Assembly: GCA_028751875.1 (NCBI GenBank)
Contig: CM054155.1
Location: forward strand, 53,853,244 to 53,917,243
From: Rapana venosa
Lineage: Eukaryota; Mollusca; Gastropoda; Neogastropoda; Muricidae
Direction: 5' to 3'
DNA length: 64,000 nt
Position numbers and translations under genes: made by a program. Shown in pieces: positions 10,723 through 22,425 of this stretch (position 1 is the stretch's first letter; each line of letters opens with the position of its first letter). The notes beneath the pieces are model-generated. The model was not told the DNA's origin. It was given only the letters and a program-made list of their open reading frames with translations, and made no database searches.

Positions 10723-11689
10723 CCCGTGAGGATACAGTATAAAGAGTATCCCCATCTTCTGGAAGTTCATAAGTAGAAATTTCCTCTTTTCTATCCCTCT
10801 CTTTGCCACTGCCTTGTTTCATTTCTTCCTGTCATTCATTTTCCTCTGTTTTCTGCCTTCTTTATCCAGTCTCCTGCGTTTTTTCCTAGGAACTCTGCGA
10901 ACTGAATTTCTCACTACATCTTCATCTCGCTCCTATTTCTATTCCCACTCACCCTTTTTCTATGGACAGTCCTCTTCTGTTAAGGGAATCTTTATTTCTA
11001 TCATTATCTCCCCATCAAGCCTTCTTTATTCGATTCCTATTTTATAATGCTGCCAAGTGGTTCCCACAAGCAGCATGTAATCCCACACCGGAGCAAGGTG
11101 GCCAGGGAATGGATGGCTTTACGTTATTCAGTCGCTAACAAGCTACATATGGAGTCGTGCTGGGTGTTTTCCATAGGGTTATTTTTAGCCTCTTCCTAGG
11201 TAAGGCAGCTCTGTCGAGGTGACCAATTGATTCTGCCCTCATCAAGCCTACGCTCCATGACCAACAAAAAACAAAACTATAAACGTAAAAGCAATGCGAG
11301 GGAGTGTCCAGTGACTCCAAGACAGAGGTCAGACAGAAAGACGGCTGTTGACCGAGTTGTTGGGTCGTCGAGAGAGTGAAGGCAGAGCATCCTTTCTCAA
11401 CGCTTAGCCCTTTTTCTGTGGAAAATCCTGAAAAAAAAGGAAATAAAAAAGTGTAAAGTGGCTACCAATGGGACCTTCTCCCGTTCATGGGAGCTCAGAT
11501 TTGCACTCTGAAGTGGTATGAAAAATGTGACGTTAGTGCTTTACCATGATTAGGCTATATTCCTACTTTTTATAATCCCACCTCCACCACTACAAGATTT
11601 GATAAGTACAGCAAAATACGGTGTCAGTGTGCACGTTGTGTTCCGTTAGGGTGATCCCCCCCCCACCCACCTATGCAAGGTCACCTGGT
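10723..11689. other. No gene seen
   Basis: No recognised gene. A pyrimidine-rich stretch covers about 10,790-11,040, and a short run of C occurs at about 11,657. Confidence 0.5.
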
Positions 11690-11890
11690 GTAGGGACCTG
11701 CAAGGTGTGTCTAAAGCAGAATTTAAAAGTGAACAGGCATTCCAGGGAGTTGTGGATATGCATCGAGTGAGATTAGGAAAAGGAGAGGGGGGAGGGTCCC
11801 CATGAACATCTTTTTCCTTACCTTTTGTACCATGGTGCTACCTCAGTCTATACCAAGTCGTTACTTGAACGTTAAAGTCTTACTGTGTGT
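11690..11890 (+). pseudogene. Jockey/I-type LINE ORF1, N-terminal fragment
   Basis: Translation gives DLQGVSKAEFKSE and then VVDMHRVRLGKGEG, with a frameshift after it. This matches the segment upstream of the zinc knuckles in the better preserved ORF1 at 17,085-17,985 (GLQGVSKQKLKV, then VDVHQVQIRKG). No downstream knuckle region follows, so the fragment is isolated. Confidence 0.7.
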
Positions 11891-12061
11891 TCCTTCTCCG
11901 CTTAAGTCAAGTCAAAGTTAAGTCAAAAACACTTTAATCATCCCATGAAGGGCTGTTTCAATACTGACTGGCAAATTGATACGCATCATCATCTCGAAAG
12001 ACACAAGAAAGCTACATGTTATAATGTTTAAACATTCCAAGATAACTTCAAATAAAATGTC
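11891..12061. other. Short unassigned stretch
   Basis: A segment (aaaaacactttaatcatccc, about 11,925-11,944) has the look of a LINE 3' end on the minus strand but is too short to assign. Confidence 0.35.
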
Positions 12062-12220
<159 letters not shown>

Positions 12221-12234
12221 GAGTTAACACTTTA

Positions 12235-12365
12235 AAACCCGTTCTGTTTTTCAGAAGAGTAGGCCATCGTGTGGTGGTGGGAACGGATGACAAAATTTAC
12301 AAAATTGCATACACACGCAGACTGGATGAAAAATGCACATAAGTGCTTATTCCATCCTCGGAAAA
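12235..12365 (+). mobile_element. SINE tail type B fragment
   Basis: Runs from acccgttctgtttttcagaa to tgcttattccatcctcgg and aligns with 41,935-42,058. The 5' part is missing and the (CA)n array takes its place. Confidence 0.8.
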
Positions 12366-12508
12366 AAAAACCAAACAACAACGCCACACACACACACACA
12401 GAGCAATGTAAAAATGCAATGTTATAAAAACCATTGACTAGAAAAGACATATAAACTTATGCTTTACCGTGCACGTACCCATGCACGCACACACGCATCT
12501 GTGCGTGC

Positions 12509-13181
12509 TTAAAACTCATTGAGGTTGTGCCGAAGCTTAAGCTTCGGCACTCTTTTCCTTTACTGTGACGTGCCGAAGCTTAAGATTCGGCAGACTTACG
12601 ATTTTTAAAAAAAACCCCAAAGTAATGGTTAACTCAAGGGAAATTACTCTGGCCTGTAGGGCAATCATTTTTCTGAACACAGTTGCTTTCCTTGACCATA
12701 AGCTTGCCTAGTTTTTATCTGTTGGCCAATTTTCTTTGACATGTCAACAAGTGATATCTTTGGGATTTCAGGCACCCCAGTGTTATGTTTCTTTAAAAAA
12801 AAAGTCTGTTGTACAAAAAGTGAAATCACATTGATTCAGCCAGCTTCAGGGAAGTTTACTTTGGTGAAAAATCATCACATTGGTTCAAGGGGACTAGTTG
12901 ATGAATAGTTCAAGCCATTTAAGATACCAACCCTAATTTTCAAAACTTTTTATTTTTCAGCATTCAGTGACATATTTTGGAAATTTGTAAAAAATAAATA
13001 CAGTCTTCTATTAAAAAACTGTGAAACAATCTCAAAAGAAGACATTATAAACTTTTCAATGATATATAATGAGTATGTCATTATTATGTTGGGTAAGTCT
13101 GCTGAATTTTTCAAATATAGCCACAATCATGCGTCACCACAAAATGGCGGGATCCATTTCACTGGGACTCCAATGAGTTAA
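12509..13181. mobile_element. Candidate TTAA-flanked non-autonomous DNA element
   Basis: Begins TTAA then AACTCATTGAGG (12,509) and ends CCAATGAG then TTAA (13,178-13,181), so the termini are inverted with a two-base offset. TTAA target use is typical of piggyBac-type transposition. A perfect 24-bp palindrome lies at 12,527-12,550 and a one-mismatch copy at 12,570-12,592. Both flanks are CA/ACGC simple repeat, as if the element had inserted into a microsatellite. No transposase is encoded. The termini are short, so this is only a candidate. Confidence 0.45.
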
Positions 13182-13226
13182 ACATACACACACGCACACA
13201 CACAAATACGCACGCAGCCGCACGCA

Positions 13227-13283
<57 letters not shown>

Positions 13284-13305
13284 CACACACACACACACAC
13301 ACACA
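13182..13305. repeat. (CA)n with (ACGC)n microsatellite
   Basis: CA/ACGC simple repeat. A smaller CA block follows at about 13,396-13,421. Confidence 0.95.
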
Positions 13306-13436
13306 TTTTCCTTCTATAGCATGAAGGCAGGAACATGAACCCACACCCGCCCACGCATTCACACGTACATGCATCTGCGAGCTTAGAACTGATCACACAC
13401 ACACACGCGCACGCACACACATATCTTCTTAAAAAC

Positions 13437-15540
13437 AGTAAGCCAAACACCAATCTAAATAGTTATAGGCCCATAGCACTAATGTGTCAAGTTTGTAAAC
13501 TGTTGGAAAAATTGTCTTAAACAGACTTACTTACTATTGTGAAAAAATCATGTTAACCAAGCTGGCTTCAGAAAACGTAGACCATCCATTGATTATCTTG
13601 TAAAATTAACCTCTCAAATAAAACTTTAGTTTGCCAGGTGAAAATATATTTTTTAGAAACTTATTTTGACATTATCAAAGCCTATGATCAAGTATGGCAC
13701 TCTCAGTTGTTATATAAGTTCAAGAATATTGGATTATCAGGGCACATGTATAACTTTATAGAAGATTTACTGGAAAACAGACAAATTAGGGACTACGTAT
13801 TCAGCTACAAAATCTCTCCAAATGGGTATTCCACAGGGTTCAGTTCTTGTTCCTATGTTATTTAACATCTTAATGTATGACTTGCCAATTTTTTTTTGGT
13901 CAAAACATGTAGAATAAGTTCAATATGTTGATGATATATGCATGTGAATTGATGTAGCAATAGAAAAGATAACATCTGCAAAATCCTTTAAACTACATCA
14001 AAAAGCTGTATCAAAACGAATTAGATATGGTAGCTAACTATATAAACGAAAATGTTTTACAGCTATCAAGTGATAAAACACACATGATGCTTTTTAATAA
14101 TGGATGGAACCCATCAACAATGCCCGGTTATATAATAAATGGTGGAACTTTAGAGTATAAATAAACAGTTAAATTCCTTGGAGTTTTCCTTACAACAAAG
14201 TTGACATGGGACGATCATATTGAATATATTCTAACAAAAGCGAGGAAAACCTTAAATATCTTAAAATCATAAGCAAACAGCCAAGGGGTCAGGATACACT
14301 TACATTATTACATCTTTCAACATCCTGAATTCGTTAAAGACTGACCTATGGTCAAGAAGTATTTTTTTTATTGCTCCAAAATAGTTATTAAGAGAACTTT
14401 TCAGTATTGACTGCAGGGCATATACACTGTCTCTAGGTCTACCTGTCCATGCCTCGTGTATAAAAAACCCATATAGTGCATCCGGACTTTTAACGTTAGA
14501 AAGCCTCAGAAGTGTCGCGTGTAGTAAACTTATCCTACGAAGTTCGACTGTTAAAAATGGCTTACAATCAGTAGTAAACCTCAAGCCTGACAGAGATTTT
14601 CCAAAGAAAGCAAGAGCCATATCCTCTAATACCACACTAGATACATATACATCTAAAACGTTAATGAATGCGGGTTGAATTTAAATACAAATGTTGCCAA
14701 CAGAAACCAGGTATCCCCCCACTCCAGCTTGGGAGCTCAAAAGAGCAACGTTTGACATGGACTATATTGATCTGATAAAGAATAATAACACAAATTTAGT
14801 GTCTTCTCATTCCAAAATTCATTTAGAAGAAAACTATTCAAACCATTTAAAAGTGTTTACAGATGGTTCAGTCTTAAACAACAAAGCTGGTGCTGCATAC
14901 ATTATACAAGATCTAAAAACTGAACATAAATTTCATCTTGGTGAGGATATAAAAAATTTTATGGCAGAACTCGTAGCAATATTAATGGCTCTTTTTAACT
15001 GATTTTCCCAAAGTTGTCTTTCAAATCCTTTTTTGTGTTGACTCAAAATCAGTAATTAAAGCCATCAGTTCTATGCAAACGAAAGTTAGATATGAACTAG
15101 TCAATGAAGTTTGTCATGTAATCACTCCCCTCACTTTAAAAGGCTCAGATATCACTTTTTGTTTGTTGGATTCCATCTCACTCTAGTATATGATATTATA
15201 ATGAAACAATTGACATTACAATTTGTAGCAGTACAGGGAGCAAAGGGTTTATTAGATGCTGCAGATTTCAAACTCCATTTCTTATTAAAAGAATGCTATC
15301 AGATGGTTAAAAAGCACAGCAAAATTTATTCCTGTGTGAGAAAAAGAGATTTGGTTGCCTAGATGCATATAGAAAAATGATACACTCTGAGTCTTTTGTT
15401 AAAAAAAATCAAGAAACAAATTGTTACCCAATAAAACAAATTGCATCACTGGCCCTCAGATGGAAACTCAACTGTTTTAGGGCTATGTATTTTGGACACG
15501 TTTTTTGGCATATGTGATCACAGTTTAACTGTTGAACATA
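13437..15540 (+). pseudogene. I/Jockey-group LINE: reverse transcriptase and RNase H remnant
   Basis: RT motifs appear in order across several frames: NLNSYRPIALMCQVCKLLEK (13,450), QAGFRKRRPSIDYLVKLTSQ (13,560), DIIKAYDQVWH (13,668), GIPQGSVLVPMLFNI (13,825) and the catalytic box QYVDDICM (13,920), then KFLGVFLTTKLTWDDHI. An RNase H domain follows with VFTDGSVLNNKAGAAY (14,855), FMAELVAILMAL (14,958) and FCVDSKSVIKAI (15,037). A cysteine-rich C-terminal stretch ends near 15,540. Many stops and frameshifts make it inactive. The presence of RNase H suits the I/Ingi/LOA side of the group. The minus-strand open frame at 14,300-14,635 is antisense of this element. Confidence 0.88.
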
Positions 15541-15987
15541 CAATAATATGTTAGATGCAGAGAGACTATATACCTATTTTTACCTCATTATCTTCATCGG
15601 CAATCTTCAGTGAACCTGTGTTGATGTGTCATTTTTTTCCACATCGTTATTGCATAGTCAAGCTGGTTCTTTATTGAGTATTATGGACTTAAATGACATT
15701 CTCCTTTGGTGAAATATATTTCCTTTCATTTTTAGTATTAGACATACGGTGTGTTTTTTACTGTTCACTTGTAAGATCTAGTTACAAATGTGATTATTGT
15801 GGGGTATTTTTTTGTTTTGCCAGTTGTACTTAAGCATAATTCAAGTGTTGCATATTGTAGTTTTTTATGGTAGTTTAGTCATTTCATTTTCATTTACTTC
15901 CTCAACAGTATTCAAACAATGTGTGCCTCTACCCCTAAAGACTGATCCAGCCCCCACTCCCCAATAAGAGATGTAAAATGAATCGAA
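15541..15987. other. No gene seen
   Basis: AT-rich, probably including the 3' untranslated part of the preceding LINE. Nothing else recognised. Confidence 0.45.
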
Positions 15988-16594
<607 letters not shown>

Positions 16595-16873
16595 CAATAG
16601 CGTCAGTGTTAGCATCTCAGTTTAACTTGTGGTTAAAGGCAGTACCTAGATACTTATAGTTCGAAACGTTTTCAACTTCTTGATTATGGATACAACTATT
16701 CTTAAGAGTATACCCCAATCTTCTGAAATCAATAGGGAGATCTTTAGTTTTATAAAACTGAGCTTCAGATGGGCCTCATTACACCCATGTATGAACACTG
16801 TGAGGTCTGGGCCATGGTCTAAAATTCATCTGGATAAGAGAGACAACAGAGCACTGTCGTCCGCAAACTTTAC
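16595..16873 (-). pseudogene. CR1/Rex-type reverse transcriptase fragment
   Basis: Reverse translation gives the catalytic box KFADDSALLSLL (about 16,830-16,872), DLPIDFRRLGYTLKNSCIHN and NVSNYKYLGTAFNHKLN (about 16,620-16,680). This is the palm-to-thumb part of a non-LTR RT, with at least one stop. It meets the plus-strand ORF1 fragment at a sharp junction near 16,873. Confidence 0.75.
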
Positions 16874-17045
16874 CAGGTGCTACAGGTGCCAGCAGTTTGG
16901 CCACGTGAGAGATAGACACCCTGGACAGGAGGTGTGCACAGTCTGTGTGAGTACATGACGTGGAATGCCAGGACCCCACTCAGTCAGTGAACTGTAGAGG
17001 CGCCCACGCTTCCTCATCCAGTACACAGTTAGCGACATGCCATGT
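16874..17045 (+). pseudogene. Jockey-type ORF1 zinc-knuckle fragment (copy 1)
   Basis: Reads RCYRCQQFGHVRDRHPGQEV, then CQDPTQSVNCRGAHAS in another frame. The first CCHC knuckle has lost its last cysteine (DRHPG where copy 2 has DRCPG). It is cut before the C-terminal domain. A second copy starts about 40 bp downstream in the same orientation. Confidence 0.8.
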
Positions 17046-17084
17046 TAGGGCAACTCTGCACAAACCTCTTATCAACAGCAAAGG

Positions 17085-17985
17085 GGATATCAAGTCTAGG
17101 GGCTTGCAGGGTGTGTCCAAGCAGAAGTTAAAAGTGAACTGATATCCAAGGGAGTTGTGGATGTGCATCAAGTGCAGATTAGGAAAGGGGGGGGGGGGGC
17201 AGGGTCCCCACAAACATCTTTTACACTGTATGTCCCTTCACTGCTCAGGTGCTTCAGGTGTCAGAAGTTTGGCCACGTGAGAGACAGGTGTCCTGGACAG
17301 GTGTGCAGAGTCAGTGTGAAGGCAGCACACAACAGGGAATGTCAGGACCCAGCTCGGTGTGTGAACTGCGGAGGAGCTCAGGCTTCCTTGTCCAGGCAAT
17401 GCCCTGTTTGGGTTTTGGGGGCAGAAATTAAGAGAGTCGTAGAGAAGCAGATCTCCTTCTTTGAAGCCAAAAATCTAGTCCAAGGTAGCAACAGTGACAG
17501 TGGCATTTTGTATGCAGTGGCGGTCAGGAAGTGTGTTTCAGTGGGTTGTCAAACGCACTTTAACAGGGAGTCTCATAGCTCTGAGATGGTTGTAAGCAGA
17601 TAACCTAATTGGATAGACCATACCCCCCACTCCAGCAAAGGCGGCCTCTGGTGGGGGCCCTAAACCCGTCCCTGTGCACCCTGTTGGCATACAGAAACAA
17701 TTAGCTGTACAGGAGTCCAAACTGCCAACCCTAGGAACAAAGGAAAATCCAGCTCCTCCCCCCAAAACCAGTTGAGGGCTGGAAACAGGTACCCTTTGGC
17801 ACTTCAAGAAGCAGTGAGGTGGTGATTGTGACACAGGTGCAAAAATCACCTATCAAGAAAAAAAGTTTGTTATCGCCCTTCTGACAGACAGAAAAAGGCA
17901 GAGACATTTTTTCATGAAAGCCGCTTTTCAGCACTGTCAGAAGATATGTCAGCTTTGGAATAAAGGCGGAGATCAATGTAAAACA
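17085..17985 (+). pseudogene. Jockey/I-type LINE ORF1 (Gag-like, CCHC knuckles)
   Basis: N-terminal part GLQGVSKQKLKV, then an open stretch at 17,157-17,603 with CFRCQKFGHVRDRCPGQVC (intact C-x2-C-x4-H-x4-C), CQDPARCVNCGGAQASLSRQ (second knuckle region) and EIKRVVEKQISFFEAKNLV. After a stop it continues in other frames through DRQKKAETFFHESRFS near 17,885. Such proteins bind LINE RNA and chaperone nucleic acid. A poly-G run at about 17,187-17,199 accompanies one frameshift. It may be the ORF1 of the family whose ORF2 is at 42,088-44,760, but no direct link is visible here. Confidence 0.85.
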
Positions 17986-17989
17986 TGAT

Positions 17990-18480
17990 GAGAAATGTTT
18001 TACAATGGAACATCCATGTCATCAGTGCCAAATAGCACTATTTCTACATTAAGGTCCAGTCTCTAGCAATGATAGCAGATGTGTTGTAAAGTCACCTCAA
18101 GTTCTTTCCAGAAACTGTACATACTGGCACTCCCTTATAAAGTGGTTTGATAGTGTCCTTTTCCTTGTCACAAAAATCACAGTTGTCATGATCTGTAACT
18201 TTCTTTTTCTTTAATCTTTCGTTCATAACTAATATTCTATAGCAGATCGTTTGAACCATTTCAGTTTAATTTATGTAATTTTCTTTATCCGTTTTACTAG
18301 ACCATGCCAGTCTATTGGACAGCTAAGCTCTGTCACCATTTCACAAAGAAAATTAATGTCAAGACTTTCTATTTTACTAGTCATTTTCTTGTAATAAGTA
18401 CTACTCCTTTACCAGCTGTTGATATTATCTCTAGAGCACTGGTCCTTTTCCTACTTAAATTTCTCACTAGTTTTAAAAAA
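17990..18480 (-). pseudogene. L1/Tx1-type LINE ORF2 C-terminal remnant
   Basis: The complement reads NERLKKKKVTDHDNCDFCDK followed by EKDTIKPL (about 18,130-18,235), the CxxC zinc-binding motif near the end of L1/Tx1-like ORF2 proteins. Upstream residues are scattered over frames. It may belong to the same family as the ORF1 remnant at 6,652-7,106. Confidence 0.5.
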
Positions 18481-18667
18481 AAAAATTCTCATATAGTTTT
18501 TTAATTGATCTGACAAAGCTAACATAATGCAAAAAGTTAACGTTAGTTCCTATCTTGGTTGATAAATTCTCATGGGTTATAAGATCCCCCTTATCTTGCA
18601 GCAAGTGTTTAATTAAAAAAAGTTGTTGACCCCTTTTTATTGTATCTGATTTTATAATTATGTGTAC
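18481..18667. other. No gene seen
   Basis: AT-rich, nothing recognised. Confidence 0.5.
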
Positions 18668-18772
18668 TGCGCTGGTGCCAAAGTCTTCAGGTTTAATTTC
18701 GTCTCCTGTCTATATCTGTTTTGAGCTTGTGCGGGTTTTCAGGTTTTGTTTCATCTTTGTTGTTGTACTTGT
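18668..18772. repeat. Isolated copies of the 10.2-kb minisatellite unit
   Basis: gctggtgccaaagtcttcag followed by gtttaatttcgtctcctgtc matches the unit at 10,225-10,722. A second, more degraded unit follows. Confidence 0.75.
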
Positions 18773-18977
18773 AAGAGATAAATGCTGTAGGTTTTAGCCC
18801 CAAATTCAGATCATGCTCATCCATGTGTAATACAAAGTATCAAAAACTCTCCATAAACAAAGCGAAAGAGTGAACTTTCTCATGTGTTCATGAGAAAGGA
18901 CTTGGAATCAGAGATTCAACGAATTTCAGAACAAATTTGATGCTATTTCTTCATCACAGTAACATGGAGATATCTAA

Positions 18978-19260
18978 TAAAGGTAAAGGTAAAACTGATC
19001 TATAACCTATGTGGTTTGGGGGGAGCAAGATGTCAGAAATCTCAACTGCTTCAGAGGCCAACATTCTGAAGGCAGGGCCTCATGTCCTCTTCCTCACTGC
19101 TCTACCTTCCCTGACTGTAAAGAGGGTAGGTATCCATTTACAGCTGGGTGAACTGTAGCCAAGGTTTGCAAATCGTCCACTGGGTAACTATACTCAATGC
19201 TGCTTAACATTAGCTTGGGGAAGGCACGTTCTCTGACCACTGAGCTATCCTGTCCTCTTG
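18978..19260 (-). mobile_element. tRNA/5S-chimeric SINE copy
   Basis: Complement of the SINE at 7,139-7,436. The tail is at 18,980, the body (ggtaggtatccatttacagc) near 19,125, the 5S-like part near 19,175-19,215, and the head (complement of gaccactgagctatcc) near 19,237-19,252. Confidence 0.85.
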
Positions 19261-19399
19261 ATGTCTGATAGTAAAACTAAAAGCTCAGAGTTGAACCACC
19301 ATGTGACAAAATAGTATGGTGCTACATTTGGTTTGAGTTTGGTTATTAGAACACTGCTATGATTTTAAACTGCTCTACACTCATTTTATATATACTTAT

Positions 19400-19400
<1 letters not shown>

Positions 19401-19433
<33 letters not shown>

Positions 19434-19765
19434 GGAACTTATATAGCGCTATATCTTGCAAAGACATGTCAAAGCGCATGCATTCGACCTAATCTTACAC
19501 AGTCATACAACCAATGACAAATAATCAATAGTTCAAACAGATATTACAAACATGGTAGGCTGCAGACCAAATCTATGAAATAAAATTGCAATAGTCAAAT
19601 GCTTTTCAAAAGCACCCCCCCACACACAGGTCATATACTTTAGCAGGGTGATAGGACATGGGTTAGTGAAGGGTGGGATAGTTCTGATATGAGACAGGAG
19701 GGGGAAAATCTTAGGTTTGAAATAAATATGTCTTGAGGCTTGTTCTGTACTTGTCTTATATCTGA
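19401..19765 (-). mobile_element. L2/CR1-like LINE 3' end
   Basis: An AAT tail (19,401-19,431) and ggaacttatatagcgctata are the complement of the LINE terminus. Sequence at about 19,705-19,750 (ggtttgaaataaatatgtct followed by tgaggcttg) corresponds to 26,925-26,965 in the longer copy. Only the 3' untranslated region and last codons remain. Confidence 0.7.
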
Positions 19766-19799
19766 ATAAAATTGTGATATGATAATACACTATACATTT

Positions 19800-20090
19800 A
19801 ATGTGGCTTTAGACCAGACCACCATATTATTGCCATGATCTTCATTCTTGTGAAAGGTCGAAGAAAAGTGCATTGATTAAGACATTGATCTCTACATTGT
19901 CTTCAATGATCTCAGAAGGCCTTTAATATCATCTTATTCTCTATTCCACAATGACATGGAGGATTTCAGTCTTTCAAATGGCAGCATTCCAAAGCCAGTT
20001 TAGATATTAAACAGCGTAGAGTAAGGCTGTGTGCTTGTTTTGTTGTTTTACAACATAATCTTCACAGGCAGCCTGGTATGTGTGTTGAAT
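19800..20090 (+). pseudogene. RTE-like reverse transcriptase, palm fragment
   Basis: In broken frames, KCIDxDIDLYIVFNDL (motif A region), MEDFSLSNGSIPKP and a GCVLV motif near 20,030 are visible. The SINE at 20,095 interrupts the element, and the LINE resumes at about 20,520. Confidence 0.7.
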
Positions 20091-20094
20091 TAGC

Positions 20095-20452
20095 AGGCTT
20101 GTAGTCTAGAGGTAAGACACCTGCCTAGGAAGCAAAATAAGTCCTACCAATTCCCCCATCCACTAGACTTTGAGTGGTGGTCTGGATGCTAGTCTTTTGG
20201 ATGAGATGACAAACGAATATTCCATGCACAAAACTGTTTCAGAGCACATATAGCAACCCACGGTGACTCGAGATTTTCCATGGCAAAAATATGTATAAAA
20301 CATCACCGTGATAGTGAAACAAAAACACTGAGGCAGAAAAAGAAAATAAAAAAGATAAGTGGTGCTGCTCTTATGGCGATGCGCTGTCCCCAGGAAGAGC
20401 AGCTCGGATTTCACACAGAAAAATCTGTGACTGAAAGTGGTTTACCCTAAAA
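20095..20452 (+). mobile_element. tRNA-derived SINE, tail type A, nested in an RTE-like LINE
   Basis: A box gtctagaggtaagacacctg at 20,104. The core ctagtcttttggatgagatg is at about 20,190. The tail includes gaagagcagctcggatttca and cacagaaaaatctgtgac. It shares its layout with 9,575-9,990. It lies inside a LINE coding region whose two halves flank it, so it is younger than that LINE. Confidence 0.85.
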
Positions 20453-20519
20453 TAGAAAACAGCTATGCATTATATAACCTTTAAAGAGGAAGAGATTACA
20501 CTCAATTCCAGGACAAAAA

Positions 20520-21060
20520 CACTAGAGAGAGACTCCTGCTCAAAGTCCTGTTTTGTGATAGTTGTTCCCTCGTGGAGCACTCACCGTCTGATCTCCTAGT
20601 CACTGTCAGAAGATTTGCGGATGCCAGTCATCGTTTTGAACTCACAATCAGTTTTGGTAAAAAAGAGCTCCTCAGGCAACACATTCTGAGCTCCACATCT
20701 CCTCCTCCTGACTTCCACATAGAGGCTACCCAGCTCAAGGTCGTCCACTGCTATAAATATTTAAGTAGGGCTATATCCTCTAATGCTGCTCTCCTAAAGG
20801 AAATATCTACATGCATCAGCAAAGCCAGCTGACTCCACCCACGCTTTATGAAAGACAAGAACATCAAACTGGCCACAAAGATTAAAATATATGAAGCAAT
20901 CGAGCTCAAAGATTTCCTGTATGGCTGTCAGACTGGATCACCTAGAGTAACCACCTAAAACAGTTCGTAGGTTTTGACATCAAGTCCTGTGCCCAGCCAC
21001 TGGGATCCAATGGCAGGACAGGGTGATGACTTGGAAGAGTGGACAGGGTTGGTCCGGTTT
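20520..21060 (+). pseudogene. RTE-like reverse transcriptase, thumb fragment
   Basis: Continuation of the element at 19,800. The catalytic box is degraded (LFCDSCSLVEHSPSDLL, expected FADDCAL). ADASHRFELTISFGKKE, VVHCYKYLSRAISSNA, EISTCISKAS and IYEAIELKDFLYGCQT follow, then a frame change near 20,940 after which no confident homology is visible. It is a decayed thumb domain of an endonuclease/RT LINE. Confidence 0.85.
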
Positions 21061-21330
21061 AGGATTTAGGTCAGGATTTTAAGGCCCAGCTTTGCTGAAG
21101 TGGATTTGTTTTCATTCCTTGGCTAGAGCCCCGAGGCTTACTATTGGTGAGATTTTGCGTTTGCAACTGTTTTCACCCACCATAAAGGTAGTTGTATTCT
21201 AACTTTGGGGATGTATGCTGGGTATTTTTGCGTTTCTGTAATTCACCCGACTCTGACATGAATTCTTGGTTCTTTAAAGAGCATATTTAATCTTCTAGAC
21301 AATGTATATACACAAAAGACATTATGGCAC
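21061..21330. other. No gene seen
   Basis: No recognised feature. Confidence 0.45.
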
Positions 21331-21334
21331 TGGC

Positions 21335-21465
21335 AGGTCTTCACTTGAAGTTGCCGATGCCAGTCATCTCTTTGAACTCACAGTCAGTCTCGGTAAAACA
21401 GAGGTCCTCGGGCAGCTTATTATCAGCTCCCCATCTCCTCTTTCTGACTTCCACATAGAGGCTAA
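21335..21465 (+). pseudogene. Second copy of the RTE-like RT segment
   Basis: ADASHLFELTVSLGKTEVLG and DFHIEAN repeat the segment at 20,615-20,735 with independent substitutions. It is cut at about 21,465, where a tRNA-like SINE head begins on the other strand. Confidence 0.75.
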
Positions 21466-21469
21466 TCCC

Positions 21470-21566
21470 CCCCTTTTTATTTACCATACGCCACCAAACT
21501 TGAAACCCACGATTTCATGGACCCATGGGATTGAAGCCTAAAGCCCTTAACCACTCGGCTATAGCG
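21470..21566 (-). mobile_element. tRNA-like SINE head
   Basis: The complement contains an A box (tagccgagtgg, 21,551-21,561) and a B box (gggtttcaagt, 21,498-21,508), about 43 bp apart as in tRNA genes. The cloverleaf is not intact, so I read it as a SINE head and not as a tRNA gene. Confidence 0.6.
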
Positions 21567-21739
21567 TTTGTCGTGCTGTGTTCTAAGATTACTCTCTTAT
21601 CTTCACAGTGCCTCCTCTTTCTGAGCTGCGTCCTGTGGCAGTGCACTGCTTGATAAGGAGAGGTAAGGGTCTGACACTGTGTAGGTTCGTCACACCATGT
21701 CAATGATGCCAACTACACAAATACGTCTCTCCACCCACA

Positions 21740-22080
21740 ACTTCACCTAGCCTTTAGTCTTGTAGATCGTTGGGGCACCACTGAAGGTTTAGTAACCAGC
21801 TTCTCTCACTCGTTGCAGTACTTAGTTCTCCATAGTATGTCGTTCCACACAAGGCCAGACCACTCTGTGATGATGTCTTTCCATCGTTTTCTCCGTCTGT
21901 CTATTCTTCTCCCTCCTTGTACTGTCCCCTGTAGGACAGTCTTGAGAAGTACAGATGTTTGTGTGACATGTTCTTTCCACTTCAGTTTGCAGTTACTCAT
22001 TGATTTCATTAGCTCTTCATATGGTCCAATGACGTTTTCATTTATGATTTACATTTTCTGGCTAGTTATGTGATCTGTGA
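21740..22080 (-). pseudogene. RTE-like LINE, C-terminal end
   Basis: The minus-strand frame at 22,009-21,806 reads CKLKWKEHVTQTS, then LQGTVQGGRRIDRRRKRWKD and then ITEWSGL. This is the basic C-terminal tail typical of the LINE family at 7,437-7,955. The sequence below it, complement of tgtagatcgttggggcacca, continues that tail. Confidence 0.8.
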
Positions 22081-22425
22081 ATAAGATACCAAGAAGTTTG
22101 AAAAAGGTTGACCATAAAAGCAGACATTGAAAGAAGGATGGAGATGAGATGCTTTCACAAATACGTCTCTAGTTGGGATCAAACATATCATTTTCCCAGC
22201 CAAGTTTGAATGCACTGAGGTGGCTCATGGTTGATGCCTGTGACTGAAGATGGACATTTTGTTACAGAGCTCAAGCTCCTGAAGCCCTGCAGACGTACTG
22301 AAAACTGTCGGCAAGGCCTGGTTTGTGATGGTGGTAGATGCAGTGAGTAGTGCCCGTCTCGTCAGTCTCTTCTCACATTTGTCCACATCTCTCTTTTTCC
22401 GTCTGTCTCTGTCTGTCTGCCCGTC
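22081..22425. other. No gene seen
   Basis: No recognised feature. Confidence 0.5.

Noticed and set aside
14300..14635. 111-codon minus-strand frame
   Set aside because: Antisense of the RT/RNase H LINE at 13,437-15,540, whose plus-strand motifs are recognisable.
21470..21566. Possible tRNA gene on the minus strand
   Set aside because: A and B boxes are present but acceptor and anticodon stems do not pair convincingly by eye.
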